Below, piece by piece: positions 1 to 5,680 of a DNA stretch of 7,896 nt; the first letter of the stretch is position 1, and each line of letters opens with the position of its first letter. The notes beneath the pieces were generated by a model. The model was not told where the DNA came from. It did no database searches and was given only the letters and a program-made list of their open reading frames with translations. The DNA comes from Methanosarcina sp. (GTDB taxonomy: Archaea; Halobacteriota; Methanosarcinia; Methanosarcinales; Methanosarcinaceae): the NCBI GenBank assembly GCA_013330315.1, contig DUIO01000226.1, forward strand, positions 282 to 8,177, read 5' to 3'. The translations under genes and the position numbers were made by a program.

Positions 1-60
1 ATGCCTGAGAAAATCAGCAAGCCATTTGTCAAGAAAGAAAAGATCGAAAAACTCGAGTGA
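1..60 (+). CDS. C-terminal end of an unidentified protein (partial)
   Basis: Frame 1 is open from the first base to a TGA at 58-60. It encodes 19 residues, strongly charged (about seven Lys and four Glu), ending in KIEKLE. The ATG at base 1 may simply be an internal Met at the window edge, because no upstream sequence is available to show a ribosome binding site. A hairpin with a T-rich tail begins 19 bases after the stop, which is what one expects after the last gene of a transcript and is the main reason to think this is a real gene end. The family cannot be recognised from so short a tail. Confidence 0.45.
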   Translation: MPEKISKPFVKKEKIEKLE

Positions 61-78
61 TACTGTATTCTTCACATG

Positions 79-112
79 CCCTGAAAATCGGGGTTATTTC
101 TTTTTCTTTTTG
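79..112 (+). terminator. Hairpin plus T-rich tail after the upstream gene
   Basis: Bases 79-84 (CCCTGA) pair with 88-93 (TCGGGG) around an AAA loop: five Watson-Crick pairs and one G-U. A pyrimidine tract rich in T (94-112) follows directly. Oligo-T tracts are the core of archaeal terminators. The position, 19 bases after the stop at 60, fits. Confidence 0.6.
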
Positions 113-457
113 ATATCCAGATACGAGTTAGTCTGGATAGGTCTTTTATTTAATGCTTTCCGGGCTACTTATTTTCTATAACTTTTACTATGTTGACCTT
201 CATATCCCTATTTCTTTGCCACTTAATTTCTCTATTCCTTTAATTTCTGTTCTTCCATACTTCTATAATACTATAATTTGTACCTGGCTGTACTTACAGC
301 TTCTATACGTTTATTTTGTTTGTATTTTTTATATTTTTTATATATTTTTTTAATTTATATCCCTATAATTTTTATAGCTTCAGTAATTTAATAAGTACAG
401 TAAATTGATTTTCTTCTATGTTATTTCTGAGCCTTTGGCTGTGATATTCAACGATAA

Positions 458-467
458 GTTTAAAAAG
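458..467 (+). promoter_or_regulatory. Probable TATA box of argB
   Basis: GTTTAAAAAG lies 21-30 bases before the argB ATG. Archaeal transcription usually starts about 25 bases after the centre of the TATA box, which here would be at or within a few bases of the ATG at 489. The intervening bases show no Shine-Dalgarno sequence, so a leaderless or very short-leader mRNA is implied. A more distant TATA-like string (352-360) would instead give a leader of about 100 bases. Confidence 0.45.
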
Positions 468-488
468 AGATTTTCCGATTCCTAAATC

Positions 489-1388
489 ATGGAACTCAAA
501 AGAGAGAATGTGCTTATTGAAGCCCTGCCCTATATGCAGGAGTTCTATGATTCAATCATGGTTATCAAAGTGGGTGGAAACGCAATGGTCAGTGCCCAGA
601 TCATGGAGGATATCATAAAAGATATCGTTCTTCTGCGTTACGTGGGAATTAAGCCTGTTATTGTACATGGGGGAGGACCTGAAATTACTGAAAAAATGGA
701 ACGAATGGGCAAAAAAGCCGAATTTTTCCAGGGACTTCGCATTACTGATGACGAGACAATGGAAATTGCCAGGATGGTCCTGGTAGGAAACATAAATACA
801 AAGATTGTGTCTTTAATTGGGATGTTCGGCGGTAAAGGTGTAGGGTTTACAGGTTATGACGGAAGAATGATCCTTGGCCATAAGCAGGCTGCAAAACGCG
901 TACTTATTGACGGCGTCGAAACTGAAGTCGATATAGGATGGGTTGGGGAAAGTGAGGTCATAAATCCTGAAATTCTCCATATTATGCTCGAAAAAGGTTA
1001 CATCCCGGTTATCTCCCCGATTGCCGTGGACGCAAAAGGTAATGCCCTTAACATAAATGCAGATACAGTTGCCGGAGACATTGCGGCAGCCCTGCATGCC
1101 AAAAAGCTGATCCTTATGACAGATGTTTGCGGTCTCCTGAGGGATATAAGAGATCCTGGCAGCCGCGTCTCCCGCGTGAGTGTGGACGAGATTGATCCCC
1201 TTATTGAGGAAGGAATTATCAGGGGCGGAATGATTCCTAAACTCAAAGGTGCGGCTGTTGCAGTTAAAAGTGGAGTGGAAAGGGCACATATTATAAACGG
1301 AAGCGTTTCTCATTCCATGCTTCTCGAGCTCTTTACTGACTGCGGGGTTGGGACAATGATTTACTGGGCGGACCATCCGCTGGAGTAA
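489..1388 (+). CDS. argB: Acetylglutamate kinase (ArgB)
   Basis: Cytoplasmic enzyme that phosphorylates N-acetyl-L-glutamate with ATP, the second step of arginine (ornithine) synthesis. The 299-residue protein has the amino-acid kinase fold. Visible motifs are VIKVGGN (25-31, catalytic Lys27), the HGGGP glycine loop (60-64), GLRITDD (82-88, acetylglutamate-binding Arg84), NINADTVAGD (188-197, catalytic Asp192), LMTDVCGLL (209-217) and GGMIPKL (246-252, Lys251, ATP side). About 23 residues precede the first kinase strand. In characterised hexameric kinases such an N-terminal helix goes with arginine feedback inhibition, so I infer a hexameric, arginine-sensitive enzyme. Length is normal for the family. 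The gene stands alone: no other arg gene is in the window, and the next gene is convergent. The start at 489 fits the conserved N-terminus although no ribosome binding site is visible. Confidence 0.97.
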   Translation: MELKRENVLIEALPYMQEFYDSIMVIKVGGNAMVSAQIMEDIIKDIVLLRYVGIKPVIVHGGGPEITEKMERMGKKAEFFQGLRITDDETMEIARMVLVGNINTKIVSLIGMFGGKGVGFTGYDGRMILGHKQAAKRVLIDGVETEVDIGWVGESEVINPEILHIMLEKGYIPVISPIAVDAKGNALNINADTVAGDIAAALHAKKLILMTDVCGLLRDIRDPGSRVSRVSVDEIDPLIEEGIIRGGMIPKLKGAAVAVKSGVERAHIINGSVSHSMLLELFTDCGVGTMIYWADHPLE

Positions 1389-1477
1389 TTCTGGCATATG
1401 GACTCAGGCTTTACAGTCTCGGAATTTTGAAAAAAAGCAGAATTTCGGATTGAAAGTAGTCTGAAAAGAGCAAGGAA

Positions 1478-1554
1478 TGTCAGGACAGATTAATTTTGCC
1501 CTGACAACTGAAACTATTGTCTATATATGATCTTTTCCCAATCTCCTCTTTTTT
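1478..1554. terminator. Hairpin between convergent argB and the radical SAM gene
   Basis: TGTCAGG (1478-1484) and CCTGACA (1500-1506) form a perfect 7-bp stem with a 15-base loop, midway in the 172-base gap between the two convergent genes. On the + strand a T6 run (1549-1554) lies further on. On the - strand a T7 run (A7 at 1430-1436) lies beyond the stem. The hairpin could serve either transcript, but neither T-run is directly attached to it, so the oligo-T runs may be the actual stop signals. Confidence 0.4.
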
Positions 1555-1560
1555 AGCAAT

Positions 1561-2649
1561 TCAATCTAAAATAGGTGCCCCATAGGTGAAGTCTTCGATT
1601 TCGAGGACCTTTTTCCAGAGTTCTTTACAGCCGCAATCATTATTGCTCAAGTCTTCAGGGTTCTGGGTAAGTGAGAAAGTCCTGAGAGAATCTGCAACGT
1701 CCGGACTGCATTCTTTACAGTTGTGAGGGCCGCGTTTTGAGCCTGCACCCACAGGATCGGACATCAGAGGAAGGTCAGGATGCGCGGCTTTTGCCTTCTT
1801 GAGAATTTCAATTATACTCCAGAGCCAGGGTGGACGGTACTGGCCCTTCTCCCAAAGTGATTCTACAAGAGTACCTTTCTGGACATTGCAAAGGTTGATT
1901 GATATTGTGTCTGCATATGGGGCTGCGTCGTCTATAGAACGAATTATATCTTCCATTGCCTGTTTTTCAGAGAGAAAGAGAGGCTTGAGCATGAGATAGG
2001 CTTTTACGGTTACATTATGCTTTTTTGCGGTCTCGGCTGCGCGAACAAAGTCCTGGAACGTGAAACCTTTATTAATTGAATCTTTTCGGATTTTATCAGA
2101 ACTTGTCTCGAGCCCGAATGCGAGCTCGAAGGGTTTGCCTTTCAGGATACCGATACAAGCCTGTATATTCTCTTCAGTCACATAGTTAGGGCGCGTTTCC
2201 ACAAGTACCTTGATAACTCTTGAGTCTCCTGCAAGAATTTTAAGGATAGAGTCTCTTGCTTCATGTGGGACTTCCTGTTCGTCGAGGAAACTGCCTGAAG
2301 TAAAGATCTTGACCATGAATTCAGAGAATTTTTCAGCTTTCCTCATCGCTTTTGCAAGCTGGGATTCATAATCTTCAAGGGTTGGGGGTTCACTCGCACA
2401 GTCATAGACATAGCCGCACATTGTACAGCCTCCGGCTTTTCCCCAGCGGCAGCCCGCGCTTTTGAAGATCACGGTGAGAGTTTTTGTTTGAACCCCATCT
2501 ACAAGGTCTGTTCCGGTCCAGCTTGCCGCAGGTTCGTCCGTAGGTGAGGGCTTTACTTTGATCCGCTGCCGGATATCCAGTACTGCTTTATTAAGAGACA
2601 TGGGCTTAAAACTCGCTTTTTGCATTATGATCGTGAATGAATATTTCAC
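1561..2649 (-). CDS. RaSEA-like radical SAM protein, archaeosine tRNA synthesis
   Basis: Belongs to the Elp3-related radical SAM family that includes RaSEA. In archaea, RaSEA works with ArcS: ArcS attaches lysine to preQ0 at tRNA position 15 and RaSEA cleaves the adduct to give archaeosine (G+). Of up to 362 residues, the iron-sulfur motif is GCRWGKAGGCTMCGY (66-80), with Cys67, Cys75 and Cys78 spaced CX7CX2C rather than the classical CX3CX2C. FTSGSFLDEQEV (116-127) and FGLETSSD (178-185) are typical of this family. The tail has two Cys pairs (311/314 and 339/341) that may bind metal. The first possible start is GTG at 2649. ATG at 2625 and ATG at 2601 (MSLNKAVLDIRQR) are alternatives, and the family-like sequence begins around the last, with no clear ribosome binding site for any. 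It lies 103 bases downstream of guaA on the same strand and has its own TATA box. ArcS is not in the window. Confidence 0.88.
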   Translation of the reverse strand: MKYSFTIIMQKASFKPMSLNKAVLDIRQRIKVKPSPTDEPAASWTGTDLVDGVQTKTLTVIFKSAGCRWGKAGGCTMCGYVYDCASEPPTLEDYESQLAKAMRKAEKFSEFMVKIFTSGSFLDEQEVPHEARDSILKILAGDSRVIKVLVETRPNYVTEENIQACIGILKGKPFELAFGLETSSDKIRKDSINKGFTFQDFVRAAETAKKHNVTVKAYLMLKPLFLSEKQAMEDIIRSIDDAAPYADTISINLCNVQKGTLVESLWEKGQYRPPWLWSIIEILKKAKAAHPDLPLMSDPVGAGSKRGPHNCKECSPDVADSLRTFSLTQNPEDLSNNDCGCKELWKKVLEIEDFTYGAPILD

Positions 2650-2667
2650 TCTTTAACTTACTGTTCA

Positions 2668-2678
2668 ATTTATAAAAA
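2668..2678 (-). promoter_or_regulatory. Probable TATA box of the radical SAM gene
   Basis: Read on the - strand this is TTTTTATAAAT. Its centre is about 25 bases before the GTG at 2649, so transcription would begin near 2647. That favours either a leaderless start at that GTG or, more likely, translation from ATG 2625 or 2601 with a short leader. It overlaps the T-tract of the terminator-like hairpin that follows guaA. Confidence 0.45.
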
Positions 2679-2704
2679 AGATGATTGAAGCCTTAAAGGG
2701 CTCC
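2674..2704 (-). terminator. Terminator-like hairpin after guaA
   Basis: On the - strand GGAGCC (2704-2699) pairs with GGCTTC (2692-2687; one G-U pair) around a 6-base loop, and a T6 run (2679-2674) follows. It lies about 50 bases after the guaA stop. The same T-tract is part of the TATA box of the next gene. Confidence 0.5.
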
Positions 2705-2752
2705 ATTTTATATTGTGTTTTCCATCACTCTATTTTCGTTATCCTGCATTTT

Positions 2753-3670
2753 TTATTCGAACTCGATTGTTGCAGGTGGCTTGGGGGTAATATCATAGAC
2801 TACCCTGGCTACTTTCGGAATCTCGGAAGTAATCCTTGATTCAAGCTGCTTGAGCGCGTCCCAGGGGAGTTCCAGAGCTTCTGCGGTCATTCCGTCTCTT
2901 GACCCTACAGCTCTTATCGCCACAATCCAACCATAAGCGCGAATATCTCCTTTTACTCCTGTCCCTTTTCCGAGTACGGCAGCAAAAGTCTGCCACGGGC
3001 AGAATCTTTCAAGAAGCTCTTCTTCGACTATGAAATTTGCCTCACGTGCTACCTCAAGCTTTTCTTCCGTAACCTCTCCAAGAACCCTTACAGCAAGCCC
3101 AGGACCAGGGAAGGGCATCCTTTCGCAGATCTCATCAGGCAGCTGGAGAGCCCATGCAACCTCTCTTACTTCATCCTTATAGAGGTCCTCTATAGGCTCA
3201 ACGATTTTCTTGAAGTCCATGACGCTTGGAAGCCCTCCCACGTTGTGGTGAGACTTGATCCCACCTTCTGATTCAATCCTGTCAGGGTAAATAGTGCCCT
3301 GAATCAGATAGTCGGCTTTCAGTTTCTTTGCCTCGTCTTCAAAGACGCGGATAAAAGTCTCACCAACGGCTTTCCTTTTCTCCTCAGGGTCAGTGATACC
3401 CTTGAGGGCTGCAAGGAATCTGTCCTTTGCATAAACAACATCCAGGTTCATATGGGAGAAAATGTGCCTTATCCTTTCAGTCTCCCCTTTCCTCATGAGC
3501 CCTGTGTCGATATAGATAGGTTGCAGCCTATCCCCAATTGCCCTGTAAGCCAGCTCCGCACAAACAGAGCTGTCCACACCGCCGGAAAGTGCAATAATTG
3601 CCTTTCCGCCTTTAATTTCCTGGCTTATTTTCTCAACTGCTTTCGGAATGAATTTTTCGGGTTTTACCAT
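2753..3670 (-). CDS. guaAB: GMP synthase ATP-pyrophosphatase subunit (GuaA subunit B)
   Basis: Cytoplasmic subunit that activates XMP with ATP (adenylyl-XMP intermediate) and aminates it to GMP, using ammonia from a separate glutaminase subunit. The 305-residue protein starts with a short helix, then the PP-loop SGGVDSS (29-35). [10 protein letters not shown] (125-134) and [10 protein letters not shown] (139-148) are XMP/ATP-site motifs, and [12 protein letters not shown] (184-195) is followed by the C-terminal dimerisation domain ending in [13 protein letters not shown], which contacts XMP. There is no class I glutaminase domain, as is normal for the split archaeal enzyme (about 305-310 residues). 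The glutaminase subunit is not adjacent here. The ATG start is well supported by AAGGAG seven bases upstream. The gene is first in a - strand pair with the radical SAM gene. Confidence 0.96.
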   Translation of the reverse strand: MVKPEKFIPKAVEKISQEIKGGKAIIALSGGVDSSVCAELAYRAIGDRLQPIYIDTGLMRKGETERIRHIFSHMNLDVVYAKDRFLAALKGITDPEEKRKAVGETFIRVFEDEAKKLKADYLIQGTIYPDRIESEGGIKSHHNVGGLPSVMDFKKIVEPIEDLYKDEVREVAWALQLPDEICERMPFPGPGLAVRVLGEVTEEKLEVAREANFIVEEELLERFCPWQTFAAVLGKGTGVKGDIRAYGWIVAIRAVGSRDGMTAEALELPWDALKQLESRITSEIPKVARVVYDITPKPPATIEFE

Positions 3671-3677
3671 TGAAGTG

Positions 3678-3683
3678 CTCCTT
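3678..3683 (-). promoter_or_regulatory. Ribosome binding site of the GMP synthase subunit
   Basis: On the - strand AAGGAG ends seven bases before the ATG at 3670. It is the clearest Shine-Dalgarno sequence in the window and fixes this start. Confidence 0.8.
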
Positions 3684-3744
3684 CGAATGAATCTTTGAAG
3701 AAATGATAGTGAATGGTGAACTGTATGAGAATAATGAAGGCTTG

Positions 3745-3758
3745 ATTATATTTTATTG
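3745..3758 (-). promoter_or_regulatory. Probable TATA box of the GMP synthase subunit
   Basis: On the - strand CAATAAAATATAAT lies 75-88 bases before the ATG. Transcription starting about 25 bases on (near 3725) would give a leader of about 50-55 bases containing the AAGGAG site. Confidence 0.45.
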
Positions 3759-4120
3759 TGATATATGAGTCAGTGCATGGGGGTTTTGATATTTAAAGGT
3801 ATAGTAGAGAAATTAGTTTGCCTCCTGATCCTTCACTTCAAAAAATTTCTGGAGTGTTTTTGTTCTTTTAACACTATATATGGTTCTTTTGCCATTTTCC
3901 TGATCTTTATTTCTTCAGTATCTTCTGGAGAAATAAATAATGAGTAGAAAATCAGATTCATGTAAAAATATGGATTAAATATGTAGAAATACAGATCAAT
4001 GAGTGAAAAACAGATCTGAGAGCAAGGTCATGCAAAAGAGCATAAAAGATAAACGTAGATTTTAGATCCAACTTTTTAAATTTTTAACTCTGCTCCAACC
4101 TTCTTCAGAAAATTAAAAAT

Positions 4121-4135
4121 TATAATTATATATTA
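4121..4135 (+). promoter_or_regulatory. Probable TATA box of the 47-residue gene
   Basis: TATAATTATATATTA lies 54-68 bases before the ATG at 4189. Transcription starting about 25 bases downstream (near 4153-4160) would leave a leader of about 30 bases that includes AGGAG and AGGTGAT. Spacing fits a normal archaeal promoter. Confidence 0.5.
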
Positions 4136-4171
4136 AGCTTTCCCAAAATATTGCTATTAAAAAGACCGAAC

Positions 4172-4184
4172 AGGAGTAGGTGAT
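4172..4184 (+). promoter_or_regulatory. Ribosome binding site of the 47-residue gene
   Basis: AGGAGTAGGTGAT holds two matches to the archaeal anti-Shine-Dalgarno (complement AGGAGGTGAT): AGGAG at 4172-4176 and AGGTGAT at 4178-4184, the latter ending four bases before the ATG. Strong support that the short frame downstream is translated. Confidence 0.65.
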
Positions 4185-4188
4185 AGGA

Positions 4189-4332
4189 ATGGGTAATGAG
4201 GATTATGAAATAGTCGATAAGCTTGAGACTATCGCGAAGTCCATGGAGAGCATGGCAGAATCTCAAAAGAGAATGGTTGAGATTCTGGAGTTAATGGCAC
4301 AGGAAAAAGGAGTTATGGATTTTAAGAAATGA
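4189..4332 (+). CDS. Small coiled-coil protein, 47 residues, function unknown
   Basis: An unrecognised small protein, starting MGNEDYEIVDKLETIAK and ending GVMDFKK. Hydrophobic residues at 8, 12, 15, 19, 22, (Gln26), 29, 33 and 36 follow a strict 4-3 spacing, so residues about 5-38 should form one amphipathic helix able to make a coiled coil. There is no signal peptide, membrane span or Cys. The core is rich in Met and the surface is acidic and basic mixed. A TATA box, a leader of about 30 bases and a double Shine-Dalgarno precede the ATG, and codon use is normal, all of which argue for a real gene. It stands alone, divergent from the GMP synthase subunit. By its shape I infer a small oligomerising or partner-binding protein, and the sequence does not show the partner. 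Confidence 0.7.
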   Translation: MGNEDYEIVDKLETIAKSMESMAESQKRMVEILELMAQEKGVMDFKK

Positions 4333-4394
4333 TTCTTCAAAAACAAAACTAAAATTAAAAGTTAAGTAAGGAAAGTAAGAAACGTAATAAAATA

Positions 4395-4428
4395 AAAAAA
4401 AGTAATAAAGTAAAAAAAGTAATAAAGT
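4395..4428 (+). repeat. Tandem 17-bp repeat, two copies
   Basis: AAAAAAAGTAATAAAGT occurs twice head to tail (4395-4411 and 4412-4428), with looser relatives just before (GTAATAAAAT near 4384). It follows the 47-residue gene by 62 bases. The run is A-rich and G/T-poor on the + strand, so it is not a + strand oligo-T terminator. On the - strand it gives two T7 tracts. Confidence 0.8.
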
Positions 4429-4700
4429 AAATTATCAGGGGAATAAATCTGTCAGGGCAATAGAAGTTATCTTATCCGACTGAAGGGTTTTGTAGCAGCC
4501 AGGGAATTTTTGGTGAGTGTGTGAGGTGTCAGGCTTGCTTTCAGTATCAGAAATGCAGGAAATTTTGAAAATAATAAGTTAATGTCAGTTTTATTTTTTA
4601 ATACCTTTTTATCACACTTTAATTCCCATGGATATTTTCCTCTGATATTTCTATTCATTATATTCTTTTGAAAAATAGCTCTATTAAGTTATTAGTTGCA

Positions 4701-4726
4701 TGAGATATTGTCTTTATAATATCTCA
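4701..4726. repeat. 9-bp inverted repeat with adjacent direct repeat
   Basis: TGAGATATT (4701-4709) and AATATCTCA (4718-4726) are perfect inverted copies around 8 bases. CTCAATAAT then occurs at 4723-4731 and again at 4736-4744, 13 bases apart. This could be an operator or a weak RNA hairpin, but no gene start lies close enough to assign it. Confidence 0.45.
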
Positions 4727-4932
4727 ATAATGTGCCTCAATAATATGATGTTTTAATAGTATTTCTTGAGCCTATCTTAAAACCAGGTTTCTTCTTAAAT
4801 CAATAAAAGTTTAAGAGCTATTTTCCATAATCGGAAACCCGATTGATAATTCAGAATTCGAGGTCTATATATTCAATTTTTGAGTTTTGGGATCAACTCA
4901 TATTTAGGCAATATAATATTTCAGAGATTTCA

Positions 4933-4980
4933 AGGGAATTTATTATTTCAGGGGAATTTATTATTTCAAATGAATTTATT
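4933..4980 (+). repeat. 18-bp tandem repeat, about 2.7 copies
   Basis: AGGGAATTTATTATTTCA (4933-4950) is followed directly by GGGGAATTTATTATTTCA (4951-4968) and a degenerate third copy (AATGAATTTATTAATAGT, 4969-4986). The unit is a multiple of three and, in the frame of the 4843-5067 reading frame, gives EFIIS-type repeats, but that frame has no start signals. Confidence 0.75.
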
Positions 4981-5149
4981 AATAGTTTTCAGGGCAAATC
5001 TTTTTTGAGTTCCGGCAAATTTAAAATTAGCCGGACAATTCATCCAGAGGGTAAAGATAATATTTGAATACGGCAACATAGTATAAGGATCGTTATATAA
5101 TAAACAACCTGATATTAAATATCCATGTTTCTGAATATTTATTCTTGCA

Positions 5150-5157
5150 TTTATATA
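5150..5157 (+). promoter_or_regulatory. TATA box of the 32-residue membrane protein gene
   Basis: TTTATATA is a near-consensus archaeal TATA box. A start about 25 bases on (near 5178) leaves a leader of roughly 18 bases that carries AGGGGAT (5181-5187) eight bases before the TTG start. Confidence 0.6.
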
Positions 5158-5195
5158 TCAGTACAGTTCAAATTAAGAACAGGGGATTTGAGACT

Positions 5196-5294
5196 TTGGA
5201 TACGGAAAAAGCGTTAAAGTTGTGGACCGCTCTGATGTTTTTGCTGATGCTTGGAGTATTATTTATTCTAGTCATGGTTATTACAATGGGTTAA
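5196..5294 (+). CDS. Small single-span membrane protein, 32 residues, unknown function
   Basis: A short frame starting TTG (5196) and ending TAA (5292-5294). The product begins MDTEKALKLW and then has about 22 hydrophobic residues (roughly 10-31), rich in Leu, Met and Val, ending ITMG: one membrane helix with almost no loop on either side. It is not recognised. The case for a real gene is the complete expression cassette: TATA box at 5150-5157, AGGGGAT eight bases before the start, and a perfect 8-bp hairpin with a T6 run beginning eight bases after the stop. An internal ATG (codon 14) would give only 19 residues and has no ribosome binding site. By analogy with other one-helix microproteins it might bind and tune a larger membrane complex. 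That is inference, and no such partner is encoded in the window. Confidence 0.55.
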   Translation: MDTEKALKLWTALMFLLMLGVLFILVMVITMG

Positions 5295-5301
5295 TTGCAA
5301 G

Positions 5302-5337
5302 CAGTTCTGAGGCAGAACTGGCTGAAAAATATTTTTT
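5302..5337 (+). terminator. Strong hairpin terminator after the membrane microprotein
   Basis: CAGTTCTG (5302-5309) and CAGAACTG (5313-5320) form a perfect 8-bp stem with a 3-base AGG loop, followed within 11 bases by a T6 run (5332-5337). It starts eight bases after the TAA at 5292-5294. It is the most regular hairpin-plus-T signal in the window. Confidence 0.7.
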
Positions 5338-5404
5338 ATAAAATTGGCTGAATGTAAAAAATTATAGCTGAATGTTAGACACGATGGGTTAGAATAGTAG
5401 TTTT

Positions 5405-5558
5405 GCAAATCATGGAAGTAAAGATTGACATGTGCGGCTATATTTCTTCCCCCTCCTTCTCTTAACCTCCAATCAGACATTTTCCCAGGCGCTGAGGATA
5501 TCTGATTTTAGAGGTTACGGAGCCGCTTTATTCCCCCCTTCTTTACTTCCATATTTGC
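5405..5558. repeat. Large nested inverted repeat (about 154 bases)
   Basis: Four blocks on the left arm pair in order with four on the right: GCAAAT plus ATGGAAGTAAAGA (5405-5410, 5412-5424) with TCTTTACTTCCAT plus ATTTGC (5540-5552, 5553-5558), 19 pairs with one bulged base; GCGGCT (5434-5439) with AGCCGC (5521-5526); TAACCTC (5463-5469) with GAGGTTA (5511-5517); AATCAGA (5471-5477) with TCTGATT (5501-5507). A 23-base loop remains. The left arm carries an extra pyrimidine tract (5444-5463). Such ordered nesting is unlikely by chance. It may be a structured RNA, or a palindromic (MITE-like) repeat element with 20-bp ends. Confidence 0.7.
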
Positions 5559-5562
5559 TTTT

Positions 5563-5620
5563 CCGCCTTAGGCGGCCTCGCCTTTTCTTCTTAAGTCCTA
5601 TCAGCTGATGAAGAAAAGGC
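5563..5620. repeat. Two adjacent hairpins: 5-bp GC stem and 11-bp stem
   Basis: CCGCC (5563-5567) and GGCGG (5571-5575) form a tight hairpin with a TTA loop. GCCTTTTCTTC (5580-5590) and GAAGAAAAGGC (5610-5620) form a perfect 11-bp stem whose 19-base loop contains the 10-base palindrome ATCAGCTGAT (5600-5609). They start five bases after the nested inverted repeat ends, so all three may belong to one structured unit. Confidence 0.7.
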
Positions 5621-5680
5621 ACCATCATCGTTACTTTGGAGATCTTTTATCCAGTTGGGACTTTAAACGTTACAGCTATG

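Larger units (their letters stand above)
61..488. other. AT-rich spacer upstream of argB
   Basis: After the terminator at 79-112 this 428-base stretch is very AT-rich and holds no gene I can support. Bases 323-361 are almost only A and T, with repeats of TATTTTTTA. A possible 66-residue frame at 153-353 is a run of Phe, Tyr, Leu and Ile encoded by pyrimidine-rich DNA with no ribosome binding site, so I treat it as chance. Several TATA-like strings occur (for example near 352-360 and 458-467). Only the last lies at a good distance for argB. Confidence 0.6.
3671..4188. other. Divergent spacer between the GMP synthase subunit and a small gene
   Basis: This 518-base stretch carries the - strand promoter and ribosome binding site of the GMP synthase subunit at one end and the + strand promoter of the 47-residue gene at the other. 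The middle is AT-rich. A hydrophobic 60-residue frame at 3765-3947 has no ribosome binding site and an unremarkable composition for AT-rich DNA, so I do not call it a gene. I see no RNA gene or clear repeat here. Confidence 0.55.
4333..5195. other. AT-rich spacer with short repeats, no supported gene
   Basis: This 863-base stretch holds the 17-bp tandem repeat (4395-4428), a 9-bp inverted repeat (4701-4726), a 6-bp hairpin AATCGG/CCGATT (4829-4844), an 18-bp tandem repeat (4933-4980) and the promoter of the 32-residue membrane protein (5150-5157). A 63-residue frame on the - strand (4658-4467) and a TTG-started 74-residue frame on the + strand (4843-5067) lack ribosome binding sites, and I do not call them. 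Confidence 0.55.

Noticed and set aside
153..353. 66-residue hydrophobic frame on the + strand
   Set aside because: Composition (Phe, Tyr, Leu, Ile) is what pyrimidine- and AT-rich DNA gives by chance. There is no ribosome binding site and it ends in a low-complexity T/A tract.
813..1397. 194-residue frame on the - strand
   Set aside because: Lies opposite argB, whose + strand product matches acetylglutamate kinase from end to end. It is a shadow frame.
3765..3947. 60-residue hydrophobic frame on the + strand, possible membrane protein
   Set aside because: No ribosome binding site, starts near the - strand promoter of the GMP synthase subunit, and has scattered Cys and Phe typical of AT-rich noncoding DNA.
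4467..4658. 63-residue frame on the - strand
   Set aside because: No ribosome binding site or recognisable domain.
4843..5067. 74-residue TTG-started frame with EFIIS repeats
   Set aside because: No Shine-Dalgarno before the TTG. The peptide repeats are explained by an 18-bp DNA tandem repeat whose length happens to be a multiple of three.
5268..5480. 70-residue frame on the - strand
   Set aside because: Runs across the terminator hairpin of the + strand microprotein gene and one arm of the nested inverted repeat. No domain is recognised.
5405..5620. CRISPR array or RNase P/SRP RNA
   Set aside because: No regularly spaced direct repeats, and none of the conserved motifs of those RNAs.
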